Assembly: GCA_033782935.1 (NCBI GenBank)
Contig: JAWQEG010000080.1
Span: forward strand, 1 to 64,000
Length of the DNA stretch: 64,000 nt
Reading direction: 5' to 3'
DNA from: Petrolisthes cinctipes
Taxonomy: Eukaryota; Arthropoda; Malacostraca; Decapoda; Porcellanidae
Shown here: positions 36,083 through 44,532 of the stretch, in pieces
Layout of the letters: each line of letters begins with the position of its first letter
Numbering within the stretch: position 1 is the stretch's first letter
Program-made: the position numbers and the translations under genes
Notes under the pieces: generated by a model
Databases searched by the model: none
What the model was told of the DNA's origin: nothing
What the model saw: the letters and a program-made list of their open reading frames with translations, nothing else

Positions 36083-36174
36083 TTATCTTATCACTCAATA
36101 CCAACATCATGAAGCGCCGTATACTAATGAAGGTGTCCGCCCCCATCTCCAGGATACAGTTGTGGCTCAGGTCT
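36083..36174 (-). pseudogene. Partial tandem copy of the LRR exon
   Basis: The minus strand carries the acceptor 'tattgtacag' and a near copy of the first 30 or so codons of the exon at 35925-36068 (DLSHNCILEMGADTF, ISIRRFMMLVLSD), then breaks off into the 'ataattattattatacag' that is the real exon's acceptor tract. It has no donor of its own at the breakpoint. Read through, it would enter the next exon out of frame. It looks like a tandem duplication of about 105 bp covering the acceptor and first repeat. Substitutions in both copies show it is not brand new. Alternative use as a competing acceptor cannot be excluded. Confidence 0.75.
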
Positions 36175-36405
36175 CTGTACAATAATGAAATGCGTATTAT
36201 GGTAAACAAAAGTTCATTAGACAATCACATAGGACTCAATTGCCTGTGGTGTGAACTGGAAAGCACAGTTCGCTATATTTGATATAATATTTTCTTCTGT
36301 TCTTTAGTTGTTCAAACCACAGGCTCTGAAGGAATGAAGTTTTGTACATCATCGTACAGGTACACATACTTATTAAGACCCTAAAGCAAGAAACACGCAT
36401 AATAT
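36175..36405. other. Unassigned intronic DNA
   Basis: Nothing recognised. Confidence 0.4.
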
Positions 36406-36660
36406 CGGTGATTTGAGGATTAAAGAAGACAGCCCTAGATCTGGAAGACCCAGTAGGACGAGGGAGAATGTGATAGAGTGATAGAGTGATAGGACAGTAA
36501 GCACAAACCTGAATAAAAGGGAAGGATGAACAGGTGGAGGGTGATAGAGAGGTGGGACAGAAAAAACGAATAAAAATAGAAGGAACCGATGGACAGTTGA
36601 ATAATTGAAAACGAGTGGCTGGGACTAAATAGGAGCCAAAACCCTTCAAGTACTGACCCC
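36406..36660 (-). repeat. GATT-type SINE-like repeat
   Basis: 'gtgatttgaggattaaagaagac', 'ctggaagaccc.gtaggacgagggaga', 'aagcaca', 'gacagttgaataattgaaa..gagtggctggga', 'gagccaaaacccttcaagtactg'. One of the longest copies in the window. Confidence 0.7.
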
Positions 36661-36831
36661 ACCACCCTATCACTCTACCAATATACCCTACGATACCCTA
36701 CCACCCTAGGAAGTATAGTAATGCGCACAGTGTTAAGAAAAAGAATAATAATTATATACCTGCTTTCCCGACAGCTTTGAATAGGATCAATACATTATAC
36801 TTTTTGGGGAAGCACTGTACAGTGTTGTTAA

Positions 36832-36966
36832 AAATCTGGAGCAAATAATTCTTCCAAACTATTCCAAGCAACAAGAGACCAAAATTTGTGTTCATTTAGT
36901 CCTGTTTCCTGGCACATTTATGAGAAATCAAGGTGCTATAATTAATATACCAAATATATACTATCC
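36832..36966 (+). repeat. DR-A hairpin repeat
   Basis: 'aatctggagcaaataattc', 'ttccaaactattccaagcaa', 'tagtcctgtttcctggcaca'. Full length. Confidence 0.75.
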
Positions 36967-37199
36967 CTTTAAGTTTCACCTTTAATCTTCTCATTTCTAT
37001 GGTTGATGTTTTCTCTTTACTGAGCTGCTCTGATCAGAATGATATTATTATCCGTATCTCATCCTATCACTCCTCTAAGACCTTTGATTGTATCTCCCCA
37101 AGAGAAGACCCTTGTCTGTGGCACTACAAACTCTATAACTTCTGTATGACTTCTCAAGAGTTCCCATGGACTGATTGTAGGTCCTAGGATACTGTTAAT

Positions 37200-37713
37200 T
37201 GTCACGGGTCAAAGGTAGACTTTTTGAGTTGGGATTAAGAAAACTTGCGAGTGCAAATGAACCGTAAATAATAATAGTCTTTCAATACTCCTCTGAGCAC
37301 GACTCGGGGCCAACACACTTTCCCCTACGTCGTGATACTCTTAATTCCGGGCCTGGAGTTCCCGGCTCCACTATATAAGTTCCGGGCTTGGAGTTCCCGT
37401 TTCTTCTATTATAAATCCGGGCCTGATGTTCCCGGCTCCACACTCAGTTGAGTTAGTTCCAGCTCTGGTATTTACTATTCCGAGGCTGGTCTCCTACTGA
37501 CTGTATCTGCCCCGACTGGGCCCTACCATGGTTCAGTTGTCTTCCTTGAACCACCTAAGGTCAACCATAACATATATATCAAAACAAACTTTACACCCAA
37601 ACAACCAATTTGTGAATTAACCTTAACAATTAACAATAAATAAATATCATTGTCTTTCATAACTATACACCAGGACAGTCCTCTCTGCTCCATCATTTGA
37701 GCCGATTGTGACA
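37200..37713 (+). repeat. Candidate solo LTR
   Basis: 514 bp starting TGTCACGGGTC and ending ATTGTGACA (short inverted TG...CA ends). Contains three tandem 'ccgggc.tg.agttcccg' units of about 45 bp, each with a 'tataa' word (tatataag, ttataaat), and an AATAAATAAA near 37636. No coding. No clean 4-6-bp duplication; GATACTG occurs on both sides but also belongs to the local tandem array. Confidence 0.4.
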
Positions 37714-37861
37714 GATACTGAAGAAATTCTACGGCAGTATTCGAAAATCATAGCATACCATAAGTAATTATTCTGTAATATTAACAATCATAGGACGCTG
37801 AAAAACAAAAAGTAGGATAACAAACTGGAATATTCACAAACCATAGAATATTTAAGGACAT

Positions 37862-37962
37862 ATTATAAGATACTGAAGAATAAACTATATGATACTGAAG
37901 AACAAACTATAAGATACAGAAGGACAAACTATAGGATACTAAAGGACAAAACATAGGATATC
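37862..37962. repeat. Tandem array, about 22-27-bp unit
   Basis: Four or five units of 'gatactgaagaacaaactata' directly next to the donor side of the LRR exon. Confidence 0.8.
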
Positions 37963-37971
37963 AATACTCAC

Positions 37972-38046
37972 AGACTGACCACCTCTTCGTAGCCAGCAAT
38001 GCCTTGTTTCATTAGAGTCTCACTCAGGTTGTTGTGGCTGAAGTTT
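37972..38046 (-). CDS. LRR host gene, exon (most 5' seen)
   Basis: 75 bp, one 25-residue LRR: NFSHNNLSETLMKQG then IAGYEEVVSL. The minus strand has acceptor 'ctcccttag' and donor GTGAGT. Phase is identical to the other exons. The repeat is one residue longer and lacks the usual A-F pair, so it may be a diverged repeat near the start or end of an LRR block. No upstream exon was recognised to 64000. The N-terminal part of the gene should lie beyond the right edge or in exons too short to recognise. Gene direction: transcription runs toward position 1. Confidence 0.78.
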
Positions 38047-38312
38047 CTAAGGGAGAACACCAAAAGTGGTATTATTATGATATATTATTATAATGTTGCC
38101 AAGAGAGAAGACCTACACGATACTTATAACGGGTTATTTAGGTGTTAGGGCTGTAGGCAAGAATATCCGGAAGTGTTGACGATTGCGTGATATTGGTATG
38201 ATGACTTCAAAGACAGAGCCATTACTATAGAGCCATCCATTGTACCATTACCACGCCATTGTCAACACCACGGATATTCATGTTTATGTTCCTTAGTTAG
38301 GAAACGTTTGAC
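38047..38312. other. Unassigned intronic DNA
   Basis: Nothing recognised. Confidence 0.4.
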
Positions 38313-38425
38313 CGATTGATTTGGGGATGAAAGAAGAGCGGCCTAAGCTTGGAAGACCATCTATTTAGACGAGGTAGAAGGTAATAAAGAGGTGCGACAG
38401 CATGCACGAATACACAGGAAATCTA
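38313..38425 (-). repeat. GATT-type SINE-like repeat, short
   Basis: 'gattgatttggggatgaaag', 'cttggaagaccat', 'gaggt.cgacagcatgcacga'. Confidence 0.65.
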
Positions 38426-38689
38426 ACATCAGCAGACCTGTTCGTCATTACGAGGCTGTTTGGGTCTAAGTTACTAAATACTGGTAGAGAGATAGGATGG
38501 AATAGTGGATAGAATAGCAATTAATGACCCACCAATCCATCCAGCTTTCTCTGGCAATGAAACAGATGGAAGGGAGACCTCAGAATATGGAAAAAACTGC
38601 TGTGAAATTTATGACAGGGAAGAACGACAGCAAATTTGCTCTATTCTACAGTTGATCCAACACTACATCCTCGAATGGAAACTGACTTT

Positions 38690-39440
38690 AATGCGTATCG
38701 ATCATTCTATAGCAAATTATGTGAGTTGGGAGTTGCCTTCGAGATATTTGCCTAGTTGTTTTTAAAAGTTTCTATTGTGTTACAGTTTACAATGTTTGCA
38801 GGTAAAACATTCCAGACATTTACCACACAATTAACAAAGAAGTTTATAACTTCAATTGTATGGGAATGTTTGCCCATGATTTTATATCCATAACTGCATC
38901 TAGCATTTGATTCGTCAATAATGATACAGCCGAGAATATTTAGATTGCTAAAACTCTTAAAAGTTTTGAGGGCTTCAATTTTTTTATCTCGTAATCTACG
39001 TTTCGTTAAGCTGAATAGATTTTTTTCTCTAAACCTCTCAACAGTAATTTTTGTTTAGTCTTGGAATAAATTATTGTTACTTGATGTTGTTTGTTTTCTA
39101 TATTTTCTCTGTCCTTTTTGAAGTAGAGTGACCAAAATTGAACACAGTATTCTAGGTGGCGGCGGACTAGCATGTTTACATTTACCTGTATTGAAATTTA
39201 TTTGCCATATCTCGGCCCATCTCACTAAAGTGTTGAGGTAATTTTTCAAATTTTGTCACTCATGCATTGAGGTAGTTTTGTTTGCTATTTTTGTATTGCT
39301 GATAATTTACATGCGAAATTCTCGTCTATGTCATTATGAAGAGAATAATTAGAATGGGGCCTAATACTGAACCTTGTGGAACGCCACTACTATCATTACG
39401 CCAGTTTGACAGCCCTGAATTAGTTATGCATTGTGTGAAC
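38690..39440 (-). pseudogene. LINE fragment: RT end and C-terminal tail
   Basis: On the minus strand, in order: SGVPQGSVLGPI near 39400 (RT motif), KNYLNTLVRWAEIWQINFNTGKCK (39250-39170, the thumb entry of CR1/Jockey-type RTs), then RLRDKKIEALKTFKSF and VVNVWNVLP...TIETFKN (39010-38770), the C-terminal tail typical of the same LINEs. Frames change at least twice and the YADD region is deleted. It is a separate family from LINE-A (no RNase H). The fragment at 61205 on the plus strand carries the complementary upstream part of a similar LINE. Confidence 0.75.
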
Positions 39441-39460
39441 ATCATTCGAAGGACATACGA

Positions 39461-39660
39461 GGATTGATTGATATTAGGCGCCGCAACAGCGAGGTCTTAT
39501 AGCGCCAGAAAATGGTGTTAGAAAGGTGAGACAGCAACTAGGTAGGAAATACAGTAGAAAGAAAAAAGGGACAGTTGGAGAACTGAAAGCTAGTGGCTGG
39601 GGCAGAAGGGGCGCCAAAACCCTTAAAGTATTGTCTACATCAGTAATGCAAGAGATGCAG
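39461..39660 (-). repeat. GATT-type SINE-like repeat, long copy
   Basis: Starts 'gattgattgatattaggcgc', continues 'cgcaacagcgaggtcttatagcgcc', ends 'cagtaatgcaag'. Same head as 55880. Confidence 0.75.
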
Positions 39661-40054
39661 TAATGGTGGAGATAGAAGCAAAGGGGTGACAGCTGATCAG
39701 ATCAGGGAAACAGAGAATATTCAGATTAAAATAGTCAGATAGGAGTTAGGAAGGAAAAATTATCATTATTATTATTACAATGAAGAATAGCACCAAGCCC
39801 ATGGGGATTATTTGGCACGACGACAAGCATAGGAATGGCAGAAATAGTTAAATAGGATAAAGTAGGACGACCAGATTGAAAACAAAAACGATATATGGGT
39901 CAAAGGCAGGTAAGGGAATAAGATAGAAAAAAACTAGGCAATAGACAGGATGAAGTTCAGACTACATATTGGAGCTTCAGTATACATGTGATACAAGGCT
40001 GGTAAGAGACGAAAAAATGCCGGAGAAGGAATATAGGAAAATTCCTTAATTAAT
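39661..40054. other. Unassigned non-coding DNA
   Basis: A/G-rich; no gene seen. Confidence 0.4.
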
Positions 40055-40672
40055 TACCCACGGGCATTCTGGCTAGTGCAAGCTCTGTATTGCAGGTTTT
40101 TCTCCCCCACTCGCACTCATGATGTAAACAACACATTTGATGGCTAATAGCATGTAAACCACTCACGCTACATGAATAAATAATACAGGATATTGAAGTA
40201 CAAACTTTTAGCTGTATTCTGATGTACTTGTGAAGACTAAATCAACACCTGTAGGATCGGTAGCCAGCTCAGAATGACCGCAAAGCAATATTCACTTTTA
40301 CACTATATTTACTGATCTTAGTACGTTTTCACACTCTGATTTCGTTATAAAATATGTCATAATCAAATTTTCAACAAAACGATAAGAAATATAATGTCAC
40401 TTTCATTTTTACGTACATATATGGTAATCAGAGGAAAAGTGGAATGCTGAAAATATATCCTCACACAGTCACTGCTTTTGTTACACTGACTGATTATGGC
40501 TGGCTGAACTCGCAACCTCAGGTGAGTTCCTAGGCTCCCAAACCCAGTGTTGCCAGCCGAAACAAGCATTTTAGGGAGCGCGCAAATTTGAAAACTGCGA
40601 CTTATGTCGTCACCCGTGGTCCCTCTCACTTGTTGGTGGTGTCGACTTATGTCATCACACGTGGTTAAGGGG
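40055..40672 (+). mobile_element. TTAA-B MITE, copy 2
   Basis: Shares its core with 2143-3133 and ends '...gtcgacttatgtcatcac' 'acgtggttaagggg' followed by TTAA (40673-40676). 'cgacttatgtcgtcac' 40 bp earlier is the paired subterminal repeat. The left end is less clear ('ttaattacccacgggc'). Confidence 0.6.
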
Positions 40673-40689
40673 TTAAAGAACTTACAGTG

Positions 40690-40831
40690 TTAGTTAATCT
40701 GGAGAAATTGATTCCTCCAAAAGACTCCAAGCAACATGACACCATTATTTTTTATCGTCTAGTCCGGTTTCTTGGCATAATTTGGAGGAATCAAGGTGCC
40801 ATATTTAAAGTACCCAAAATGTATTACCCCC
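40690..40831 (+). repeat. DR-A hairpin repeat
   Basis: Full copy: 'aatctggagaaattgattcc', 'ccaagcaacatgacacca', 'tagtccggtttcttggcata', 'atttggaggaatcaagg', ending 'attaccccc' directly against the TTAA of the next element. Confidence 0.75.
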
Positions 40832-41025
40832 TTAACCCCTACAGTCCGGCTGACGGTGTACACCGTCGGTACGTAGACTCCGGCTGACGGTGTACACCAT
40901 CATAGCTATTTTCCCGCCATGTAGCACTATTTTGGGCGGGTTTTTCTTGTTAGCGGGCTAGTCCCCACCATCACGATATCGATCAGCTCCCCACTCAGTT
41001 GCCTTCTGACCGTCACGATGGCTGA

Positions 41026-42216
41026 TGTCACGAGTCAGACATAATACTCGTGACGTAATTTGAATTACAGAGAGTTGGAAGATTCCATACTGGAGAATGT
41101 TCTAGAGTAGGGGAATATTCCATGAGACAAAGGAGGTAGGAGTGGGTTCATGTAGGGTGCAGCTAGTCTTAATCTGCAGGTACTGGATTAGTAGCCAAAA
41201 TTAGAAAAGGGTCAGGAAGGCCGGGTTCCAACTGAATTGCCACATTCAGTCATATAGGTGTTCGTACATTAAGTACATAATGTATTAATAATTATGCTAC
41301 CAGGGTAACTTATGGTATTGCAAATGATCGTGAAGTGGAGGGAAATCATTGGGAATTAATAATACGCCATAGGTAAATTGAAATTGCATGTATAACTAAG
41401 GAATGAGAGGGTACAATGTAAATCGTAGCCAATTAGGAGAACCGAACACAGATAAGGGGGAGGAGTCAGAAAAATTTTGAACTTCCAGCCTCCAGTCAAT
41501 TTTGGAAATATAGGTCAGTTGGGAGACACACTTGAAGAAGGGAACAACACTCGTATAAACTAGCTTCCGCTTGCCTGAATTAATCCTCCACGTGTTGAGT
41601 GGGGAAGGATCAACGTAGACGCCGAATTCGTTGGATATTACCACGATTCCAAGGCTTTACAGTTGTATACTGGCCAGTTGCATCGACGGTGGTTCAGTAA
41701 GTGAATTAAGGTGAGGGGGAGCTGGATCTTTGAAAATTACGAGTGTGTTGTGAGACTCTAAATTATTCCCAAGTGTGAGACATTAAGAAATATTCCAACT
41801 CGCGTAACAATTGATAGAATTACTACAAGTGTTAACGTAACCTAGACTATCGTCACGTATACGAACGAGACGTAGCGAGAGCGAGTAGCTAGTTAGCGTG
41901 GCGTGAGTGTGTGTGTGTGTGTGAAATTTAATTATTCATGTTGGCATACTGGAGTTGAATAAATATAGAAAATTTGCAATTGGTTGTTTAAATGCACCAG
42001 TAGATTTGTTATCTATATAAATACATATATATCGGGAAGAACCCTTAACATAAAAATTTATTATGTGCGTGATGATTGAGGCCTAAACGGGGAGTTAACC
42101 CTGAGTACTTTCTTCGCTGCAGCCAACCAACGAAGATCATAAATTAACCGGGCAAGGTAAGTTGTAATTGCCATATTATAAATTACATTATCTATCATTC
42201 TCACATCACCGTCACA
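41026..42216 (+). repeat. 5' LTR of the Gmr1-like element
   Basis: TGTCACGAGTCAGACATAAT...CATCACCGTCACA. Short inverted TGT.AC / GT.ACA ends. A (TG)n stretch at about 41906-41921 has the same length in both LTRs. Confidence 0.95.
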
Positions 42217-42219
42217 TAT

Positions 42220-42239
42220 TGGCGCCCGAACATAGGGAC
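42220..42239 (+). promoter_or_regulatory. Primer-binding site
   Basis: TGGCGCCCGAACATAGGGAC starts three bases after the LTR. The first 12 bases equal the tRNA-Lys-type primer site known from other retroelements; the rest matches with a small insertion. It would prime minus-strand synthesis. Confidence 0.8.
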
Positions 42240-42345
42240 CTGAGCGTTGTATTAACTCCAGTCACACACACGCACACTTTCACGAGTAGATAGTCATAAC
42301 TGTCCAGAAATTAAGGCAACCGAAACGATAGAAAATAAATTAAAA

Positions 42346-43470
42346 ATGTCTACCGTACAAGAATTGTTGGGAGAGGCTCAACTATTGGGAATTGAAGGTA
42401 AGGCCGAAATTCAAGTGTACGTTAAGACCCGCCAAGAAGAAGAACGGCTTGAAAGGGCGGCCATAAGAGAAAATGAAAGGGAACAGAGAGAGCAAGAACA
42501 ATTGAAATGGGAACATGAAAAGGAAGTATTGGAACTGCAATTACGTGCGAATGAAAGTCAAAGTGCGAGTGGGAGTAATGTTGCAAGCTCAACCACCGTG
42601 ACCCCAAGGTTACAATTGTCAAAATACGTAAAGGGAGACGATATCGAGCCGTTTATTGAGCGATTCGAAATGGTTGCAGACACTTATAGATTAAATGATG
42701 ATATAAAGAAGCTCGAGTTCATTAATTTATTCGATGGAAAAGCACTCAGCATTCTCCACCGACTCGACAGTACCGCCAGAGATTATGAGAACATGAAAAA
42801 GGCTTTATTACAGGCGTACGGGTTGACGGTCGATGACGCTAGGAATCAGTTCTGGCGTGCATCCTTACAGGATAAGGAGACTGTTGCACAGTTTAGTGCA
42901 CGTCTGACCAGTTACCTGGATCAGTGGTTAGATAAGGCCGAAACACCTAAGACGTTGGAGGGGGTAAAAGACTTGTTGCTTCGTACACAGTTGGAGAAGT
43001 CTTGCCCTCCAGAATTGTCGGCTCAGCTGAAAACCAACAAGGTGAAAATGTTGCAAACGATGGTGGATATGTCCGACGCACATTTCACCGCGTATGGTTA
43101 CCACACGCGGATTCAGCATAATAAGAAAATTAATCAGTCGAATAAGCCTTCTCAGAACTCTGCTGTTTCATATAACCAGTCGAGTAAAAATCAGTCACAG
43201 CAGCAGAGTCAAATTGTTCGTCTGCAACCTAAACCTCATTTTAATCATACCCAGAAACAAGGTAATAATCACTATTCGCAGCAGTCCAATCAGTACCGTT
43301 ACCAAGGAAAAAGTAACTGGAAAAATAGTAATAACCACGGTGGAAATAAAGGTTATTATCAGCGATCGGCAGCTGCAACACATGGTGAACCACAGTATTC
43401 ACCTGTGGCGGTTCAACCTAGTGTAGAACCACGAGTGCCTCAGTCGGTTCACGAACCTCATCAATTGTGA
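42346..43470 (+). CDS. gag: Gag of the Gmr1-like element
   Basis: 374 codons, intact. Residues 20-70 are a highly charged Glu/Arg/Gln stretch likely to form a coiled coil. Residues about 88-255 (KYVKGDDIEPFIERF ... CPPELSAQLKTNK) are a retrotransposon capsid; the last part resembles the vertebrate SCAN domain, which is known to derive from Gmr1-like gag. The C-terminal 100 residues are Gln/Asn/Lys-rich with no CCHC zinc knuckle, so RNA binding must rely on basic residues. It begins at an ATG 126 bp after the primer site. It ends at TGA (43468-43470), and the same frame continues open for 354 codons into pol. Confidence 0.92.
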   Translation: MSTVQELLGEAQLLGIEGKAEIQVYVKTRQEEERLERAAIRENEREQREQEQLKWEHEKEVLELQLRANESQSASGSNVASSTTVTPRLQLSKYVKGDDIEPFIERFEMVADTYRLNDDIKKLEFINLFDGKALSILHRLDSTARDYENMKKALLQAYGLTVDDARNQFWRASLQDKETVAQFSARLTSYLDQWLDKAETPKTLEGVKDLLLRTQLEKSCPPELSAQLKTNKVKMLQTMVDMSDAHFTAYGYHTRIQHNKKINQSNKPSQNSAVSYNQSSKNQSQQQSQIVRLQPKPHFNHTQKQGNNHYSQQSNQYRYQGKSNWKNSNNHGGNKGYYQRSAAATHGEPQYSPVAVQPSVEPRVPQSVHEPHQL

Positions 43471-43473
43471 CTA
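43468..43473 (+). promoter_or_regulatory. Candidate readthrough stop, TGA-CTA
   Basis: The gag stop is followed by CTA. UGA-CUA is the best-known leaky stop context in eukaryotes. No stop follows in frame until 44532, so readthrough would yield a Gag-Pol fusion. Inference; the pol ATG at 43525 is an alternative start. Confidence 0.6.
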
Positions 43474-44532
43474 AACGCGACAGGAGTCTCGAAAGGTAAG
43501 TCTGGTTTCCATATTTGTCCGGGAATGGTTAACGGGATATCTGTTGAAGTCTTTCGAGATAATGGGTCATCGGGGTGTTGTGTCGCTGATGGTTTAGTTG
43601 CTTCTAATGATTTTACAGGGGAGCAGGTAACTATCACTATGATTGATGGTACCAGGAGGCTCTATCCTCTTGCTAAAGTTGCAGTGGAGAGTCCTTTCTA
43701 TACAGGCCAGGTAATTGCAGCAGTCATGCAAAATCCTGTGTCAGATTTGGTAATAGGAAATATACCAGGGGTTAAGAATGCGTGTTCAGTGGAAGTTTCC
43801 ACACAGACTGGTGCAGCTGCTGTAACCAGGGGTATGACGCATGCGAAGAAAACAGTTGTTCCACTTCAAGTGACAACTGCCGCCGACCTCGTCAATTGCG
43901 AGGATGTAATTGCTGAGCAAGCAAGTGACCCTTCATTGGCACTTGTTCGCAAGCAGGCACTTGAGGGTGACAGTAGAGATAGACATGGTATTGTAACCAG
44001 TTACGTCAGGAGGAGAAATAGGTTTTACCGACGTACAGTAAACCCCGATGGGGAAGAGAGGGTTCAGTTTCTCGTACCAGAGAAATACAGACAGGCTGTG
44101 TTCAACCTGGGTCATCATGCTATATTAGGGGGTCATATGGGGATGAGGAAAACAATTGATAGGATTCAGTCTCATTTCTATTGGCCAGGTATGGGGAGAG
44201 AGATAGGGAGGTTGTTGAGGTCATGTGACGTTTGTCAGAAAACGTGTGACGGGGGTCGGGTGAAGCCCGCACCTCTTAATCCTCTACCGCTTATCTCAGA
44301 GTCATTTGAGAGAGTAGCGGTTGATATTGTTGGACCGATTATTCCGAGGGCTACGGACGGTGCCAAGTATATTCTTACCTGTGTTGATTTCGCGACCAGA
44401 TGGCCTGAAGCAGTGCCTCTGCGTGATATTGAAGCCACTACAGTGGCTGAAGCTTTGTTGGATATATTCTGTCGTGTCGGCAACCAAAGCAGGTATTGTC
44501 CGACCGAGGCAGTCAATTTACCTCCGCTATGA
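43471..44532 (+). CDS. pol: Pol part 1: protease and integrase N-terminal part
   Basis: Open from the codon after the gag stop. Residues counted from the ATG at 43525. Protease: FRDNGSSGCCV with Asp12 as catalytic residue; the usual Thr/Ser after it is Asn. LVIGNIPG (75-82) is the second conserved block. Integrase zinc module: His198, His204, Cys234, Cys237 (HHCC). First catalytic Asp267 in AVDIVGP. The frame leaves the integrase family after DIFCRVG (residue 319): the following dozen codons are out of frame and end at a stop at 44532. The true continuation lies in the next frame from about 44484. The break fits loss of one base near 44481-44484, or a sequencing error. Confidence 0.9.
   Translation, partial: LNATGVSKGKSGFHICPGMVNGISVEVFRDNGSSGCCVADGLVASNDFTGEQVTITMIDGTRRLYPLAKVAVESPFYTGQVIAAVMQNPVSDLVIGNIPGVKNACSVEVSTQTGAAAVTRGMTHAKKTVVPLQVTTAADLVNCEDVIAEQASDPSLALVRKQALEGDSRDRHGIVTSYVRRRNRFYRRTVNPDGEERVQFLVPEKYRQAVFNLGHHAILGGHMGMRKTIDRIQSHFYWPGMGREIGRLLRSCDVCQKTCDGGRVKPAPLNPLPLISESFERVAVDIVGPIIPRATDGAKYILTCVDFATRWPEAVPLRDIEATTVAEALLDIFCRVGNQSRYCPTEAVNLPPL

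Noticed and set aside
41396..41644. 82-codon frame present twice (also 47893-48141)
   Set aside because: It lies within the LTRs, so it is duplicated by the element structure; no known domain.
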